From: Cymbidium sinense
Taxonomy: Eukaryota; Streptophyta; Magnoliopsida; Asparagales; Orchidaceae
Reading direction: 5' to 3'
DNA: 64,000 nt
NCBI GenBank assembly: GCA_021442155.1
Contig: CM038221.1
Coordinates: forward strand, 153,503,601 to 153,567,600
Part shown: positions 44,801 through 57,600 of the stretch, piece by piece
Numbering within the stretch: the first letter of the stretch is position 1
How the letters are laid out: each line of letters opens with the position of its first letter
Position numbers and translations under genes: made by a program
Notes under the pieces: model-generated
Told to the model about the DNA's origin: nothing
Databases searched by the model: none
The model's input: only the letters and a program-made list of their open reading frames with translations

Positions 44801-45599
44801 AGTGCAATAGTTCCTCTTTATAAACCCACTCCTCAATACTCTTGCGACGGGATGGGAAGGGGGACAAATCAGAAAAGAGAGAGCGAAGGGTATGTAGGCT
44901 GATCGGTTGGAACTAAATAAGATTAGGATTGGATTTCATGCAGCCTCCAACAGAGAAAATCAGGAGGTGAAGGGATGAGGGTTGTCCGTGTGGCTTGGTT
45001 GACAGGGGAAGGAAAGAAGGCTTGTTCTTTACATGGTCGATGAGGGAGGTGTGAATAACAAATGTGGAGGCTGTAGGAGGTATTACTGCCAGAACAATAG
45101 GGAGATATGGTGGTGAAGCTAGATGCAAGAATCAAGGGAGAAATGGAGAGGGGAGGTTTGTGCGATGGGAAGAGAGAATGGAGAGGACAAGCAGTTTACT
45201 CGAGGGAGTAAGACGAGGGAGAAAGGGATTGTGTTCTGCTCTTCCAAACGAACAAGAGCCGAGATCCCAAGACATGGTTTTTGAGGTGGTCCATGAGTGG
45301 GAACCCAAGGGGAGACGCGGATCAGTTTAGCCATTTGAACGGAAGAGGGAGGAGATCGAATGGGAGGAGCTTCTGGAGGGGGAGAACAACGCCTGTTGAT
45401 CCAAAGACGCGTGAAGAGGAGCGCATGACGTGAAGAATCAGGTGCGCATGGATTAGGTCGGGCCAAATGGTTAGGTGGGATTTAGGGTTAAATAGGAATT
45501 TTAAATTAATTTCTTAAGCGTTTAATTAAGCCTGATATGAACTTTACGCTGATATTGATATAGAGTTAATATATATGTTGATTAAAGGTTATTAGATGT

Positions 45600-46260
45600 T
45601 CGACGTGCAATGCTTCACAGGAGACAATTTGGTTCAAGGGCCAAATCAGTCAATTTCTCAAAATGCGCATTATCATTTTCGACCGCTCGACTTTCGCGTA
45701 GACTTGTGAGAGTGTGAGCCTACTTGATATTGACATTTTAAAAGGCCATCAATTTCACGAATGGATGTTGTTTGGCGGCCCCGATCTCATAGCGCGAGAA
45801 GATTGGCGACTCGATCACTTGATCGGTTGATCATCGTCATGCAATATTTATATGACTATTTGGCGTTCAACGCTGACGACGAACCGCTCATCGATGGAGG
45901 TCATTTGGTTGATTTTGGCGGCGAGATGTAAACCTCATCGCGTCCACTTCCAATCATTCGACATTTGCACAGACTCGTCCGAATTGAGGTGGACAATCTC
46001 ATTTGATAGTTTTCGATGTTTCGAAGCTAACGACGTGCTCAATTTCATGAAAGGAGGTCGTTCGGACATCGTTGCAACTTATTCGACATGCGAGATTATT
46101 GTGCCGATTGACTTTAGATTATGCATTATTTATATTTTGAACAGTTTCGACGTTCTGAACGTGATGGCGAAATCCGTTCGTCAATCGGAGGTCATTTTGA
46201 TCATTTTCGGTGACGTCCGGTGTATTTTGAGCCCCGATTTGCGTGTTGTCACCTCCGAAG
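45600..46260 (-). repeat. CG-rich 330-bp repeats, antisense
   Basis: Reverse-complement relatives of the units at 40981-41640, with 'attcggacgag', 'cgttcagaacgtcgaaac' and 'caaatgacctcc' in the same order; about two units. Confidence 0.8.
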
Positions 46261-46319
46261 TCGATCGAATTCATCTCATAAGCTCGATTCGACTCATGTG
46301 ATATACACAGAGGTCAACA

Positions 46320-47100
46320 ATGCCTTTGTTGGCGTGGCGGGGAAATTTGTACTTACGTGCATGTGTATAAGTATCTGTACACGCCTTTCTTGGCGTGGCA
46401 GAGAAATTTGTTTAAGCAGGTATCTTAAAGCCCCATACATGTCTTTCTTTGCATGGTGGGACGGCGCATTCAGGCCGTGGTTTATATCAACCATACACGC
46501 CTTTTTTGGCGTGTGGTGTGACAAAGATACCAAAGTACTCTTATCGGGGACAACTTGTTGTCGAAATGCTGCCAAACTTCACACCGACAGTGGGACCTAC
46601 ATAGCTTGATAATAAATTATGCCGTAATATAAAATTGTTATTTGAACTAACATTGCAGGTGTATAAGTACTCGTACACGCCTTTCTTGGCGTGTCGGAAA
46701 AATTTATTTCAGCAGGTACTTTAGAGCCCTATACATGCTTTTCTTGGCATGGTGGGATGACGCATTCAGGTCGTGATTTATACCACCCATACACGCCTTT
46801 CTTGGCATGGTGGACAGACTTAGCATACCCGAAGTAGCCCTCTATACGGAGATGATGTCGAGATGTTGTTGAAATATGCCAAACTTTTATGCTGACATGA
46901 GGCATAAACAAATTAATAAAAAATTAACTAAAAAGCTAAAATTGATGTTTTAAATTGACACTGCAAGTATGGGCACTGCATGCTTTTCTTATGCTGGGAA
47001 ATATGTGCTTCACAGTACTTGAGACCCATACATATCTTTCGACATGGTGGGATGACGATTCTACCATGTTTTACAACATTCATGCCTTTCGGCATGGTGG
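46320..47100 (+). repeat. Array of CACGCC/GGCGTG hairpin units
   Basis: Short perfect or near-perfect stem-loops with a TTTCTT-type loop: CACGCCtttcttGGCGTG (46380-46397, 46676-46693), CACGCCttttttGGCGTG (46496-46513), CACGCCtttcttGGCATG (46792-46809), CATGcttttcttggCATG (46735-46752), CATGCCtttcGGCATG (near 47083). Most are embedded in 'ataagta..gtacacgcc...ggcgtgg..gaaatttg' or '..catacacgcc..ggcatggtggga'. One further unit is at 42138-42155. Confidence 0.9.
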
Positions 47101-48013
47101 TGTTAACTCCGCTTGTAGCCCATGTGGACTACGCTCTGGAGGTTCCCAAAATGCTGTCAAAATTTCATCTAAAGATTTATACTTCCAATAGAATTCAGTC
47201 AAAATAAGTAATATACAAATTCTTTAGATTTAAATTAATGTTGAATCAAATACACCCGACGCCGATATTATCTTTGAATCGCTTAAACTGCTTCTGAAGG
47301 TACAAGATTTGCTTTAGTTGGGAGTCCGTGTTAACAAAATCTAAAAAATTCAATAATTATATTATATTACCTTTAACTTAGTAAAACATATAAGAAGCTA
47401 ATTTTGTCATATGATAGTAGATCTGATCCTCTATTATTAAATTAATAGAGTCGACAGGATCTGAAACATCGAAACAATAAACCACTTCGATGATGGTTGT
47501 GTTAAATGAAAATTTTAATCGGAGGGGATACTTCCATCAAAATATGATTACAATTTCAAAGAAAATTAACTTAGATTGAATATCAATCTAAAGGCAGAAT
47601 TTAAAATATCATTGAGCTATAAATGTTTAAGTGAAATTCAATCTTTAAAAAATTTAAAACTAAAACTCAATATACCTCTCACAATTATTTATCGTGGGTG
47701 ATAAATTAAGTAAACCCTAGCTCACAAAGGAGCCAAAGTTAAATCAAGTACATAATTATGTTTACTCTCAAACAATCTCACTGAACATGACGACACATCA
47801 CATCAATGAGGTATCTCCACATGATGCGATTCACCGAGTCCCGACTGGTTGTCGCCAAATGACCACTATATCACTGCCACGCGTACCAGATGCTCTTCAT
47901 CACTCGCTTTTGAGTCAGGAACCATATACTTGATTGAGAAAAAATACTCATGTTTGCTAAGACTTTTTGTCTCCTTACAAACGCCTCCGCGTGCTGCGAT
48001 TTCTTATAACCCA
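46320..48013 (+). mobile_element. Tat-type LTR copy, right part
   Basis: Continuation of the copy begun at 40981: hairpin array (46320-47100), AT-rich stretch with 'ggaggggatacttccatc' and 'gttaacaaaatctaaaaaa', the block 'ttatcgtgggtgataaatt', and part of the terminal block. It is then cut near 48014 by the next LTR copy. Confidence 0.75.
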
Positions 48014-51000
48014 TGACACGACACCTACAACTACGCATTAAATTAAATAAATAAGGTGGATTTTAAAATCCCTTAAATCGCGATCCAACCGATCAAATTC
48101 GCTTTAATTCGATTCGACGCAAATATTAAAACAAATTAATCAAAATTTTAAATCAATTAAGGACCGATCGGGTAATTAAAATCAAATTATCATGAAATTG
48201 TGCGCATATCGAAGTCGAGAAGCCTCGACGGCGTCTAAACGACCTCCGTTCGCAAAATAAATCGCGCCGTTGTCGCCGAAATGTCGAAACCTATCAAACG
48301 ACACCTTCCGCGGTCGACAAAGTATGCTGAGGTCGATTAATTTAAGCTGAACGCAATTTAGACTTGAATTTTCTTCACCCGCCGACATTATTTAAACGAC
48401 CTCCGATAAATTGATCGCCATGGTCGCACAATAAACAACTTAAATTAACACCCATATTGTTAGGGTTTGTCAAAAGTAATAAAATCGCAATTAAAATGAT
48501 TAACAGCAGCTTAATCCGCTAATTACCTCTTAATCAATTAATTCCTACTAATCCCGCCACTCAACCAATCGAGATGTGCCAACTAAGCTCTAAACAAAAA
48601 AAAGGGGAAAAATTTTTCATTCTCATGGCCCTAAAGTGAAACTAGGGGTTATCCTCGTTCTCATTTTTTCATCTCTTTGGTTTCTCGCTCTGATCCTCTT
48701 GGCTTCTCCCAGAGCACGAGTTCTCTTCCCCTCTCGATCTCGGCCCCTCACGCGACGGCTCCGCTTCAGATCTTCTCGGCTTCGACGACGGCTCTAAGAC
48801 GATTCGACTCCGCTCTTCTCTGAACGACGCTCTGATTCGATTCTCCTTCTCTGATTAACTCAGATTGATTCTCCCTTCTGCTTTCTCCCAGAACGTGAGC
48901 TCTCTCTCTCTTCTCCCAGAACGAAGCTCTCCTTTCCCCAGAACGACGGCTCCCTGATTCGACTCTCCTCATTGAGCGCACAAACTCTCAGATTCTCTTC
49001 GATCTCGAGCTCTCGTCTCTCTCTCTCGGCTTCCCAGAACGACGAGTCTCGCCTCTCTCTGCTTCTCCAGAACGACGAGCCTCGCTCCTGATCATTGCCT
49101 GACGGCTCTTTCACTAAACTCCTCCTTCTCCCTCTTTAGTAAATCGACACCTGTGTCGTTTCTCTCCAACCCACTTTCTTTTTGTGCATTTGTAATGAAA
49201 TTAGGGCTTGGCAAAGTGAGCTTTATTTTGTGCTTAAACTCATGATAGCTTTGATTTGGGATGTTGTATGGCCTAAACCCTATGTTTGTTTTTGTTATCT
49301 ATGAGATTACATGCATCTATTGAAATTTTGTTTGGAAAGCTATATTGCAGATCTCACTGTTTGCTAGAAAAGGGTTTGGATGTTGTATGGCCTAAACCCT
49401 ATGTTTGCTTTTGTTATCTGAGATTACATGCAGTTGCTGAAATTTCGTTTGGAAAGCTATATTGCCTAGATCTCACTTGCTAGCTTGCTAGAAAAGGGGG
49501 ATGTTTGGCCTAAACCCTATGTTTGCTTTGTTATCTGAGATTACGAAGGTTTGAAATTTCTTGGAAAGCTATATTGCCTAGATCTCACTTGCTAATTGGA
49601 AAAGGGTTTTTTGGGATGATGGCCTAAACCCCATGTTTACATTTTGTTATCTATGAAATTGCAAGCATGTGTTGGCTGAAATTTCTATTTGGAGGATTTC
49701 ATTGCCTAGATCTTACTTGCTTTTGGAAATGGGTTTGAGATATTGGGAAATTTATGAAATGGCCATCTAGAATGTGATACATGTCGAAAGCATTTTATGG
49801 GGAAAAATTAGCTTGTTATCAGGCATGATTTGCTGAAATTTCTTTTATCTAGATGGAATTGCATTGTTTTAAGTGTGGTGCTTGCTGGAAACTATCTTTA
49901 TCAAGGGGAATGTTGGCTGAAAATATTCCTATCTAAGGGGAAATCAGCTAATATATTATTTGATGAATATAAGGCTTGCTAAACTTTCTTATCTAAGGAA
50001 AAATCAATTAGCTTGATGAGATATGATGCTATTCTCCCATGAATTTCATGTTCTACTTTGATTCAATTTATTTCATATAAAGGAATTATATGTATATCAT
50101 GCCTCTTTCATATGCAAGTTGAAATCAAATTAAACAGTGAAATACCCATTTTTATTATCTATGAGCTTCATTCTTGATACTTGATATGTGATCATATTAA
50201 GAAATGCTATCAAAGCACCGCTCTCACGACACACCCATGCACGCCTTCTTTCATGCGAGGCGCCTCGCCAGAACCCTCATGGGAGAGCCTGAGGTCGTTG
50301 TAAACTCAATAAGCACGGAGATAAGGATTCAGTAAACTGCCGCTATGCATCCCCACGCCTTTCTCACGCAATAAACTTTCGGGTGTCTCACCACCACTAC
50401 GACGCCTTTCGTGGTGGGGCTTCCTCCCCTTGTGATGACGGAGGTCGCCAAAAAATTTTAAAAAAAAAAAAAGGTAAAAAATGCTTAAGTATTTTACGCG
50501 ATACGCTTATGTGTTTCTAACTCACTTTTCATGTCATAGACACCTATGCAACAACTATTCATGCTTAGTTTGAATGTTGAATCTTTCTCCCCTTTACATG
50601 CTTAACGTGTATGAAGTGACAAATAATACAAATGGATGCTTGATTGTGACATGATTTGTATTGTCGGTTCTTTTCTACTTGATATGCTATTAGACATGCT
50701 TAGAACACATGCTTAAATACATGTTTAACATGTTATCTTTACTCCATATGTCCATTTTACATTGATCTACTACATGCACATGATTATAAACAAAAAAAAA
50801 AAAAAAAAAGTTAAAAAAATACAATCTTTATTTCTTACAAGCTTGAGAGAACTCAAACTCAGAAATCAGAAAAGAAATGGAGAGTGTAAAAGGATTTTGT
50901 GAATGAATTCTCTTATTTATAGATTTTTCTAGCCTCCCTCTTTTCATCTATATTATCATCTCGACACATATGCTTTCATATAAATCAGTAAACCATCTGG

Positions 51001-52645
51001 ATCATATGCCAGATGACATGATAATATGGCTCAGATCCTTATCCCTTTCTTTAAAAAAGGAAAGTAAAGTCTTTGCCATACCTCTTTAATAAATTTAATT
51101 TGTCCCCCCACTTGCCATGAGTTGATGTGAAGGAGGTGGATTTTAATTAATCCACTGCCTCTTTAAATGAAATACAACTATTCATATTTTTATATTCCCT
51201 CTCCTTATCAAGAGAGATAAATATGGGTGATGGATCATATGCCTCCAAATCAATTATTTTCAACCCCTTATGCTTGATTTTACATGTGAGAAGCTTATTA
51301 GCCTAAATCAAATCCTGTTTATTTAGCATTACCTTACTTACATCATATAGCCTCCAAATCAATTATTTTCATTTTAGCTCTGATTTTGTTACATAAGGAG
51401 TGATCTTCTCAAAACAAACGCTTAATCCACTTTAAGTTCTATCGCCTATATCTATATATTTCCAAATCAATTATTTTCACATGTTTGTTACATATGAGAT
51501 CTGCTCAAAACAAATGCCTAAATCCACTTTAAGTTTATCGCTCTACATAACATTATATGGCCAAATGATTTATTTCACTCTATATCCTTGCTCATTTGAT
51601 TTAAATTGTTCTAAATGAACTATTTTAGATATTCTCAACCAAATGCTTATATCTATCTTAGATCTCGATCAACACTAATAAGTTCTAAAAAATGCTCAAA
51701 TTCAAAGATGAGAACAGATGTTACATAATCCTTGGTCTTCTGGACGTTAACAAATCCAAAAATATCGAGATCAAGAATCTAAACTGTAAATTGACACATA
51801 CATTTCAACTAAACATTCATTCATAATTTTCAAAAGAATGTATACGTATGCATTGATTCAAGATCAAATATCTAAAACATGTAATCCAAACGCAGTCAAA
51901 TACAGACGCTACATAATCCCGCTGGTTTTCTGACCGTCCGTTAACAAAACCCAAAATGTCAGAAAATCTAAACTTGAAATTGAACACGCTTTCAACTACA
52001 TTTAATGTCCATACAACATTTTAAAAGAACAGATACTGTATGTACAAATGCTCAAACAATGACATGCAAGAGGTATAAAACAAAAGAACAGATGCTACAC
52101 TTCCTGCTGGTCTTCGACGTCCAACAAAAACTCAAAATCAAAATTGACATCGAACTTCAATATTGACATCTTAATGTCCATGCAATTTTCAAAGAATGAT
52201 ATCCATGCATGTTGAGTAATACTAAGTCAAATACAAAGAACAGATGCTACATAATCCCTTGTCTTCTGACCGTCCCGTTAACAAAACCTAAAAATTGATA
52301 TTATAATTTCAAATTAATAATATCCGAAGTTAATCTCACATATATACAAGATATGAATCAACGACATAGTTCTAAAATTCAAATCCTCGAAGAAAAGTCC
52401 CAAACCCGATCCTCATGCTCAAACTAGTTTTGAAGGATTATACTTCGAGACAATGAATTTAGACATCCTCTCAGAAAACTGTATAGCGCCTATCAATCGA
52501 TATTAACCCTGTGATCGGTAGTAATTATAATTAAAATTTCAAATGATAAATGATCATATATTCAAATCTAAAATCAATCATAAATGATCAAAATTCAAAG
52601 AAAATAACAAAATATAAATAAAAAAAAAAATGAATTATTTAAATT

Positions 52646-52676
<31 letters not shown>

Positions 52677-53402
52677 TTCATCCCTCCGAATTGTTTATCT
52701 TCAAATTAAGAAAACTTTCACAAAGAAATTAACGCCAAATTAAATATATAACTACCTTCACACTCAAATATTCCTAAAGCGTAGTGACGTCTGTCCTCTC
52801 GTCGCATTTGCTGACATGACACACCACATAAATGGTGACCAGCCCTCGACCGTGACATGACACCACTAAATTATTTGCCACGGCCAATCAGATGTTCTTA
52901 ACCGCTGCTTCGTGAAATGTAATGTATTTATTAAAAAGCCTATGTTAAGGTGACTTATATTTGTCCCTGACAAACTCCACCCTGCGTCTACAAGGACACC
53001 TTGACGACGAACCCATGTGTCTGACAAGGATCTTCTGCCGTCATCGACTACCTCCTCCGACTGTTTGACCGCAGGATCGCGATGCCGGATGACTAACCAT
53101 GGATCTTGATCGCCATCGCTCCCCCACAAAAGTTTTAAGTTAAAATAATAAATTTCATAAGTTCTAAACTCCACTCACCAATTATATACTGCTCTTAACC
53201 ATTTATCGACATTAATCGAAAGTTTTGTATCGAGAGTAATTAACTATAGCCATACTATGGAAACCCGAACCAATATATAAAAGTTCTCACCAAATGAGAA
53301 CTAAATCTGGTAGTCTTATCTACTATTCATCCCTCAAATTATCACCGACACTTAAACAACTCTTTCCTTTTTCGAAAAGATGCGTATAATTTTCTGATCC
53401 CA
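48014..53402 (+). repeat. Probable 5' LTR of the Tat-type element
   Basis: Matches the 14200-19232 solo LTR segment by segment: 'attcgctttaatt' start, CG-rich block (48200-48420), 'cccatattgttagggttt', CT-rich leader (48650-49140), few hairpin units (50230-50420), AT-rich part with 'accgtcccgttaacaaaacc' and 'cccaaacccgatcctc', then 'catcgactacctcct', and an end 'tgatccca' near 53400. The first bases are diverged, so the start is approximate. A leader repeat array (49258-49735) replaces the EIN2 segment of the other copy. Confidence 0.8.
49258..49735 (+). repeat. Four tandem units of about 119 bp in the LTR
   Basis: Units begin 'ggatgttgtatggcctaaac' at 49259 and 49378, with later diverged copies near 49499 and 49612. 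Each contains 'ttgttatct', 'gagattaca', 'ggaaagctatattgc' and 'agatctcact'. Confidence 0.9.
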
Positions 53403-56270
53403 CTGATTTCACTACGGGACAGTTTCTCTTCCATCTTGGTACAAATCTAAGTTATAATCATGAAGTATTTAAAAAAAAATGAAATTAAAATGAAATGAGA
53501 AATGATAAGTTAAACTTGACAACTTCAAAGTTTTCTAAATAAAGTCTTAAATCATTTGAGATTTTATTTAAGACGTGTTTAGTGTTTTTCTTATCATACC
53601 TATATTTTTAAGGTGATAGTAATTTTTTTTAATTGCTAATTTTACCTTTAAACCTGAATGGCACTACGTAACACGTCATCAGCATTTCTATGCGGCCAAC
53701 ATCCGTTGGCCAATCGTTAATCGCCGAAGCACCGAGCTACCATCCGCTTTGGTATGGATTTCCCATCTTGAACGAGCAAGCAAAGCCTCAACTTGAAGTA
53801 ACTCGTCGGCCATGTAAAGAACTTGCGCTCAGTTATGACCCCTATCGGTGGCACTTCAAAAGAAATCATCGCCTGAGAGGCCCTCTAAGACAACAATCAT
53901 GAAGAGGGTTGTTATCGCGACTGCCTCTTTAGTCCCTCGAAAATCCTAATCCCACCAACCATTCACCCGGAGGCATGACGTCAAGCTTCTTCATCTGAGG
54001 CAGCGAGGCAAAAGAAGAAAAGAAATCTGAGCTACATGCTCAACACTTACTCCGCTACCAGACAACCAATGAACCAAGAATGAGTGTTCCACCCATAATC
54101 GGTTTGACAACCTTAAATGGGTTAAACTAACTCTACCGGTCGCCTCAAACAGCCCTTCTGACCCACAACATCGGTTTCAGCCTCCCCGAGGAAACCCGAA
54201 CTATATCCGAGACGAGTGCATCGGGTTCTCCAAGTAGCTGCGAGAGGGGACTAATGAAAAGAAAATACCAAGGTCCCGTTATCGGATGTTAGCCGCTCCA
54301 AGGAGACCTCATCCCGCAACTCCAATGCCGACGACGACCAACATGTCCCACACCTGCGAGCATCTGGTGTGACACTTGGACCGCTCCAGAATCCACCGCC
54401 AAAGGTCCCTGGAAGGGTAAGAATGGAGGCTCAGCCTCAAAAAGAAATTCCTCAGAAGAAAGGCATGGCGTGATGACATGGTGTGAATTCAGATCCTCCA
54501 AACTCAAATTTACCAATGATGGGAGCCTAAAAAGATGGCCCCCAATGATAAAGGATATGACGGTAGACACCTTGGAGAATCCTCCGGGGATCCGCCATCA
54601 ATTAACTTCATCCCATCAAGAGGTTAACTCGATCAAGCCCTAATCAAAGAAATTTGATTCCACACTTGGAATCGGAAGTTCATTGGAGACGCCGACCAAA
54701 TTCGTCCAAGAGGACAAGAAGAAGAAGAGGAGGCAACGATCACAAGAAGTAGTGTATGCAACAAGGTGAGCCATCTGCAGGCCAATATCACCTGCTGCAT
54801 AACAATACTTCCTCAACCTGAAGAGCAACAAAATGTTCAAATAGAGGAAGCATCCTCTGAGTCTTCAGGAGAGGAACAACAAGAAGAAGAAGAAGAAAGG
54901 GAAGAAAATCCCACCTTCACTGATACTACCACTTTGGCAGAGGCGCAGAGACAAATTCAGCGTCAGATGAAAGCCAAAGATAAAGAAATCGCCAATATGA
55001 AAATGAGAAATGATGACGCAGATGACGAATGATGCGCACGCAGAGAAATATGCGACAGTCCAACACTCCCCCCCCAAATAATCATCAAGCCTCCAAAGAA
55101 TGCCAATGACAACCTCCAATAAATTTGATCTCACATGCTTCAAGGGTCCAAATTGAGCCCGGCGAGGATTGAAATAAATGAGTCACCGACAACCCGCTTC
55201 TAATATACAAACTACATCCGCGATCTCTCAACTTGATATTATATTGAATGAGAAGATCAAAGTCATAATGCGGGCGTAAAAATTAGCAAAGGCCCATATC
55301 GATGATCAAATTTCATATCCAAAGGGATATTCAATGCCAAAGTTCAATCTATTCGACGAATGGTAATCCCAAGCAACATCCGCCCAATTCAAAGCATCTG
55401 AACACGCGGGGGTAATGATGCATTATTCCGCCATAGCTTTAATTTCGACCGCTGAAGATTGCTAAATGACTGATCAAAACTTTGCCAACTCAAAATATGT
55501 TCGTTAAAAGATTCAAATAAGAGCAAAAGACAACGACATGAATTCTGAGAAGAGGAAGAAAGCCGCCATCGATATATTACGCGCATAAACTGAGTATGAA
55601 ATGTGAACAACAAGAAGAAGAGAGCAATTCAATTCTGATGGGCAACATCGATGATAAGATGGCCTTTATCTGCATGGCTTCAATTACTACATTCCAAGAG
55701 TCGCTGATAGGTAAATTGAGAAATTAAATTTATCCCGTCACGGCCAAGATAAATTCAAAAGAGCAAAAGCTGACCAAAGAAAGGTGAAACGATTTCACCT
55801 CATACAAGAAGGATACGTGTATTAGTCTATAACGACAAAGAAAGACCGCTATCAAGAAAAGCCAAGACTGCTCAATCCGCACAACCCAAGCTCATACTGG
55901 AGGTAATGATGTACCTCGAGGTCTTCTGAAGGCGAGCACCAAGCAAACAAAAGGAGCGAATGACTCAATGGCCCCGACCCTAAAAGAAAAGTGAACAAAG
56001 AGTATTTTAAGGAAAGGCCAAATTTTAAACATGCACTCAAAGTAGTCTCCAACTACCAGAGTGCAAAAGACTAAGAGGACAAGCAGATAATCCTAACTCG
56101 TCATATCATCGCCGCCATCCCGTTGAAGATTACATATTCAAAGATTGAGCAAAATATAAACGGTGAATTCACATTATCTGACGTATTGGCGTCCAAGAAA
56201 GAATCCACCAAAGTAATTATCTCATCTCCGATCTATCAACGATAAAGCGCAAAGAGAAGTCGGTCGATGA
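53403..56270 (+). pseudogene. Gag region of the Tat-type element
   Basis: After 300 bp of AT-rich leader, a coding-like region begins near 53690. An acidic stretch at 54766-55032 ('SSESSGEEQQEEEEER', 'IQRQMKAKDKEIANMKMR') is probably a coiled coil. The gag core follows, with 'YPKGYSMPKFNLFDEW' (KFNLFD at 55340-55357), 'AQFKASEHAGV' and the tail 'LSDVLASKKES'. This is the '(F)PKGYKxPKFxxFDG' block of Tat gag. Several frameshifts. Confidence 0.75.
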
Positions 56271-57600
56271 TGAAGGATGGCAGCCGCAGCCTCTAAAAAA
56301 GATGTAAAAAATGTTAAAGAATTGGAAGGCGTCTGTGTATTCGTGGAAATCACCACTGAGCCCATTGAGTTGAGACAAAACTTATGTTATAGGCTAGTTC
56401 ATCTCACGAAAGACGCCAGCCAAATACCGCAGGAAAGAAGAAGAACCCGCCAAACAAAAAATAAACTAAATAAAAGAAGGCGCAAGAACGCAAAATGTTA
56501 CCACCACTATTGATGGTCGCAACATAACACGAAAGATCATCAACAATATGGAAGATTATGTACAATCGAAGCGACCTATCACGCTTAATTGCTTTCAAAT
56601 CTTCGATCAATGAAGAAGAAAGATGTCAAGAACTTCCTAGAAGCTTGATGATGCATGAAGTTGATAAATGAGCAGGAACTCGCTTTCCCATGAAGATGAA
56701 TCAGAGCTCACCATATCAACAAACATAAAAAATATGAAACTGGGCAGTGATTCTGAATCTTCTAGTTTATCATTAGATGGGTAGAAGCGATGTCAAGAAC
56801 CGAAATATCAAGATTCGATGCAAATGAAGTAATCAAGCCAGAAGTGGTCGAGTGCTACCATCCCAACAGAGAAAAGAGCCAATGAATAAAGATAAAGGAA
56901 AAGAAAAGTCAATGAAAGAGTTATCCCTAAGGATTCAAATAAGAAGCCTTCAGTGGATCACTACAATATTCTATCCCATCTAAGAAAATTCCATAGCTTG
57001 TATAATGAAGCACTTCTAATGTCAAGATCTCCGTAATACCTTAATTGAAGCTCTCAAAGAGCCGGAAAATTCAAGCATATTATCAACGCCGCCTAACTGA
57101 GACCTTGCATGTTCAAGAGCCTCCAATCGTCACATTTTCGTAAGATGATCTAATGTCGACCGCAGAGCACAATCGCCTCCTCAGATGTTACAAATGAAAG
57201 TGATGAAATTATAATACCGCGATCTTAATTGATCCCTGCCTTCCGTGAATCTTATGAATTTGAGAACTCTTATTATCTCTAGATGTACAACATCCGGGAC
57301 GAGATAAAGTCATGGTTCAAGGTTTCAATGAGAAGGGAAAAACTATCGGGTCATTCGCCCTTCCTCTTAAATTTGGAGATCTCGCACGAAGCTAAATTTC
57401 ATGTGATCGATGCATACTTCATTCGTGAGCCCTTCCGGGTCCACCATCATAAGTATGGCATTGTCCCATCTACATTGCATCAATGTATGAAATATACAAA
57501 GGATGGAGAAGAATGCCAACAGGGTGACATGCAACCTTTATGCTGCATGAAATGAAGATTTATCAAGATGCCGCTTATTTCCTTCCAGGAATCAAAGCTA
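56271..57600 (+). pseudogene. Gag tail and protease-region remnant
   Basis: 57283-57555 is open for 90 codons and includes 'LEISHEAKFHVIDAYFIRE' and 'HKYGIVPSTLHQCMKYTKDG', the 'FHVIDAxxxYxLLLGRPWxHxxxxVPSTLHQCLKY' block that ends the Tat protease. The catalytic D(G/T)G triad expected just upstream (57120-57250) is not readable in one frame. Confidence 0.75.

Larger units (their letters stand above)
42205..46319 (-). mobile_element. Antisense solo LTR (4,115 bp) of the Tat-type family
   Basis: On the minus strand it starts TGTTGACCTCTGTG (46319 downwards) and ends CGAAGCCCACA (42205), the same termini as the 14200-19232 solo LTR. It is flanked by ACGCC (42200-42204) and ATGCC (46320-46324), a 5-bp target duplication with one C-to-T change. 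Segment order on minus: CG-rich 330-bp units (46260-45600), 'ttaaccctaa' block, CT-rich leader (45470-44800), AT-rich middle, then the terminal block with 'aggaggtagt' and 'ccaggtttcc'. The host site is a hairpin unit of the plus-strand copy. No pol genes inside. Confidence 0.85.

Noticed and set aside
44430..44810. 126-codon open frame with hydrophobic start
   Set aside because: Within the AT-rich centre of an LTR, no recognisable family, and T-rich DNA gives hydrophobic runs by chance. Described as unexplained rather than called as CDS.
46320..47100. CRISPR-like array of short repeats
   Set aside because: Repeats with palindromes and spacers superficially look like it, but this is plant LTR sequence, spacers are related to each other and there are no cas genes.
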